Positions 1 through 64,000 of a stretch of 64,000 nt of DNA are shown in pieces. The notes below the pieces were generated by a model that did no database searches, was not told the origin of the DNA, and worked only from the letters and a program-made list of their open reading frames with translations. Source of the stretch: Paulinella micropora. Lineage: Eukaryota; Cercozoa; Imbricatea; Euglyphida. The stretch spans positions 1,344,945 through 1,408,944 of the forward strand of contig BJOX01000009.1 in the NCBI GenBank assembly GCA_009731375.1, in the 5' to 3' direction. Position 1 is the first letter of the stretch. The number at the start of each line of letters is the position of its first letter. The translations under genes and the position numbers were made by a program.

Positions 1-1444
<1,444 letters not shown>

Positions 1445-1477
1445 GATAACATGGCAACCGAACGGTCTAAAAGAAAG
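1445..1477 (+). CDS. Candidate alternative first coding exon
   Basis: A pyrimidine-rich acceptor TTCTGTCTGACAG precedes, and a strong donor AAAG|GTGAGC follows, a 33-nt segment with one ATG in good context (AACATGG), encoding MATERSKRK and ending in phase 0. It could join directly to the phase-0 exon at 5168. It resembles the start [10 protein letters not shown] at 4447, so the two may be alternative starts, or one may be fortuitous. A further possible exon around 1560-1587 (good donor AAG|GTAAAC or CAC|GTAAGG) lies just downstream. Confidence 0.35.
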
Positions 1478-1600
1478 GTGAGCTGAAGTTGGTGTAAATA
1501 ACACCAACCCTCTCGTTTAATCATTGGTCTTCCAATTTCCTTTTACCACTTGATTCGAGCAAGCAGGGAGGCTTGGTTTCCACGTAAGGTAAACATGAAT

Positions 1601-4444
<2,844 letters not shown>

Positions 4445-4446
4445 CC

Positions 4447-61715
<57,269 letters not shown>

Positions 61716-64000
61716 GTATTTGTATGTAAGTATATGTATGTATGTATGTATGTTATGTACATGTATGTATGTTATGTATGTTATGTACATGTATGTATGT
61801 TATGTATGTTATGTATGTATATGTTATGTATGTTATGTATGTTATGTATGTATGTTATGTATGTTATGTATGTTATGTATGTTATGTATGTATGTTATGT
61901 ATGTTATGTACATGTATGTATGTTATGTATGTTATGTACATGTATGTATGTTATGTATGTTATGTATGTATATGTATGTATATGTATGTATGTTATGTAT
62001 GTTATGTATGTATATGTATGTTATGTATGTATGTTATGTATGTTATGTACATGTACGTATGTTATGTATGTTATGTACATGTATGTATGTTATGTATGTT
62101 ATGTATGTATATGTATGTTATGTATGAATGTTATGTATGTTATATACATGTATGTATGTTAGGTATGCTATGTATGTATATGTATGTTATGTATGTTATG
62201 TATGTTATGTATGTATATGTTATGTATGTTATGTATGTTATGTATGTTATGTATGTTATGTATGTTATGTATGTTATGTATGTATGTTATGTATGTTATG
62301 TATGTTATGTATGTATGTAATGTATGTTATGTATGTATATGTATATATGTATGTTATGTATGTATATGTATGTATGTATGTATGTTATGTATGTTATGTA
62401 TGTTATGTATGTTATGTATGTTATGTATGTTATGTATGTTATGTATGTTATGTATATGTATGTATGTATGTATGTTATGTGCATGTATGTATGTTATGTA
62501 TGTTATGTATGTTATGTATGTTATGTATGTTATGTATGTTATGTATGTTATTTATGTTATGTATGTTATGCATGTTATGTATGTATATGTATGTATGTAT
62601 GTATATGTATGTATGTATGTATGTTATGTACATGTATGTATGTTATGTATGTTATGCATGTTATGTATGTTATGTATGTATGTATGTTATGTATGTTATG
62701 TATGTTATGTATGTATGTATGTATATGTATGTATGTATGTATGTTATGTATGTTATGTATGTTATGTATGTTATGTATGTTATGTATGTTATGTATGTTA
62801 TGTATGTATGTATGTATGTTATGTATGTTATGTATGTTATGTATGTTATGTATGTATATGTATGTATGTATGTATGTTATGTATGTTATGTATGTCATGT
62901 ATGTTATGTATGTTATGTATGTTATGTATATGTATGTATGTATGTTATGTACATGTATGTATGTTATGTATGTTATGTGTTATGTATGTTATGTATGTTA
63001 TGTATGTTATGTATGTATGTATGTTATGCATGTTATGTATGTATATGTATGTATGTATGTATGTTATGTTTGTTATGTATGTTATGTATGTTATGTATGT
63101 ATATGTATGTATGTATGTATGTTATGTATGTATGTTATGTATGTTATGTATGTTATGTATGTATGTATGTATGTTATGTATGTTATGTATGTTATGTATG
63201 TTATGTATGTTATGTATGTTATGTATGTTATGTATGTTATGTATGTATGTATGTTATGTATGTTATGTATGTTATGTATGTTATGTATGTTATGTATGTT
63301 ATGTATGTTATGTATGTTATGTATGTTATGTATATGTATGTATGTATGTATGTTATGTATGTTATGTATGTATGTATGTTATGTATGTTATGTATGGTAT
63401 GTATGGTATGTATGGTATGTATGTTATGTATGTTATGTATGTTATGTATGTTATGTATGTTATGTATGTTATGTATGTATATGCATGTATGTAAGTATGT
63501 TATGTATGTTATGCATGTTATGTATGTTATGTATGTATGTATGTTATGTATGTTATGTATGTTATGTATGTAATGTATGTTCTGTATGTTATGTATGTTA
63601 TGTATGTTATGTATGTTATGTATGTATGTATGTTATGTATATGTATGCATGTATGTTATGTATGTTATGTATGTTATGTATGTATGTATGTTATGTATAT
63701 GTATGTATATATGTATGTTATATGTTATGTATGTTATGTATGTTATGTATGTTATGTATGTTATGTATTTTATGTATGGTATGTATGGTATGTATGTTAT
63801 GTATGTTATGTATGTTATGTATGTTATGTATGTTATGTATGTTATGTATGTTATGTATGTATATGCATGTATGTAAGTATGTTATGTATGTTATGCATGT
63901 TATGTATGTTATGTATGTTATGTTATGTATGTTATGTATGTTATGTATGTTATGTATGTTATGTATGTTATGTATGTTATGTATGTTATGTATGTTATGT
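61716..64000. repeat. TATGT satellite, 2.3 kb, to window end
   Basis: Composite of ATGTTATGT and ATGTATGT units with ATATGTATG and ACATGTATG variants; about 8-9 bp period with a weak higher-order pattern. No exon seen; presumably an intron that continues. Confidence 0.94.

Noticed and set aside
61730-64000. Long open frames rich in Met-Tyr-Val-Cys
   Set aside because: They arise from TATG-type satellite and have no family match; the repeat is open in several frames at once.

Overview
The window is a eukaryotic nuclear segment in which microsatellites and short retroposed repeats hold a single, very long, intron-rich gene on the + strand. GT-AG introns, a tRNA-derived SINE and the protein families place it in a eukaryote, most likely a protist or alga. 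I cannot assign a lineage. Assembly gaps (runs of N) interrupt many introns.

Layout. Positions 1-4440 hold AG/CT/CTAT microsatellites, a gap and some unique sequence that may contain 5' exons. From about 4447 to 22196, about 17 small exons with matching phases encode an N-terminal extension and a complete protein kinase domain. It has the G-loop GRGGFG, VAVK lysine, HRD, DFG and APE motifs and resembles the Cdc7/Cdc15/MAP3K-epsilon branch of the STE group. Positions 21907-29391 encode a poorly conserved linker and are packed with retroposons. From 29392 to 61715, 27 exons encode a myosin motor (P-loop GESGSGKT, switch I NSSRFGK, switch II DIFGFE), an IQ-like neck and a helical tail. The last exon is followed by TATG-type satellite to the window end, so the 3' end lies outside. 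Exon phases match at essentially every junction. I found no stop, promoter or poly(A) signal between kinase and motor, so I read one kinase-myosin fusion gene with roughly 6.3 kb of coding sequence spread over more than 57 kb.

Repeats. The main dispersed families, named here for reference, are: S1, a 231-bp tRNA-derived SINE with an (ATT)n tail; R2, a 493-bp element present as an apparently identical tandem array; R3, about 173 bp with an (ATT)n tail; R4, a 150-bp double-hairpin element found just downstream of splice donors; R5 and R6, with (CTAT)n tails; R7, a pentanucleotide palindrome; and R8, a 123-bp element with terminal inverted repeats. Many introns also carry partial copies ('echoes') of the adjacent exon. 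These follow a simple rule: copies upstream of the intact exon keep the acceptor and 5' part, and copies downstream keep the 3' part and donor.

The most notable points are the kinase-myosin fusion, the exon-echo rule, the R4 hairpins at donors (one of which fills most of a 185-nt intron), and microsatellites that look like grown retroposon tails.
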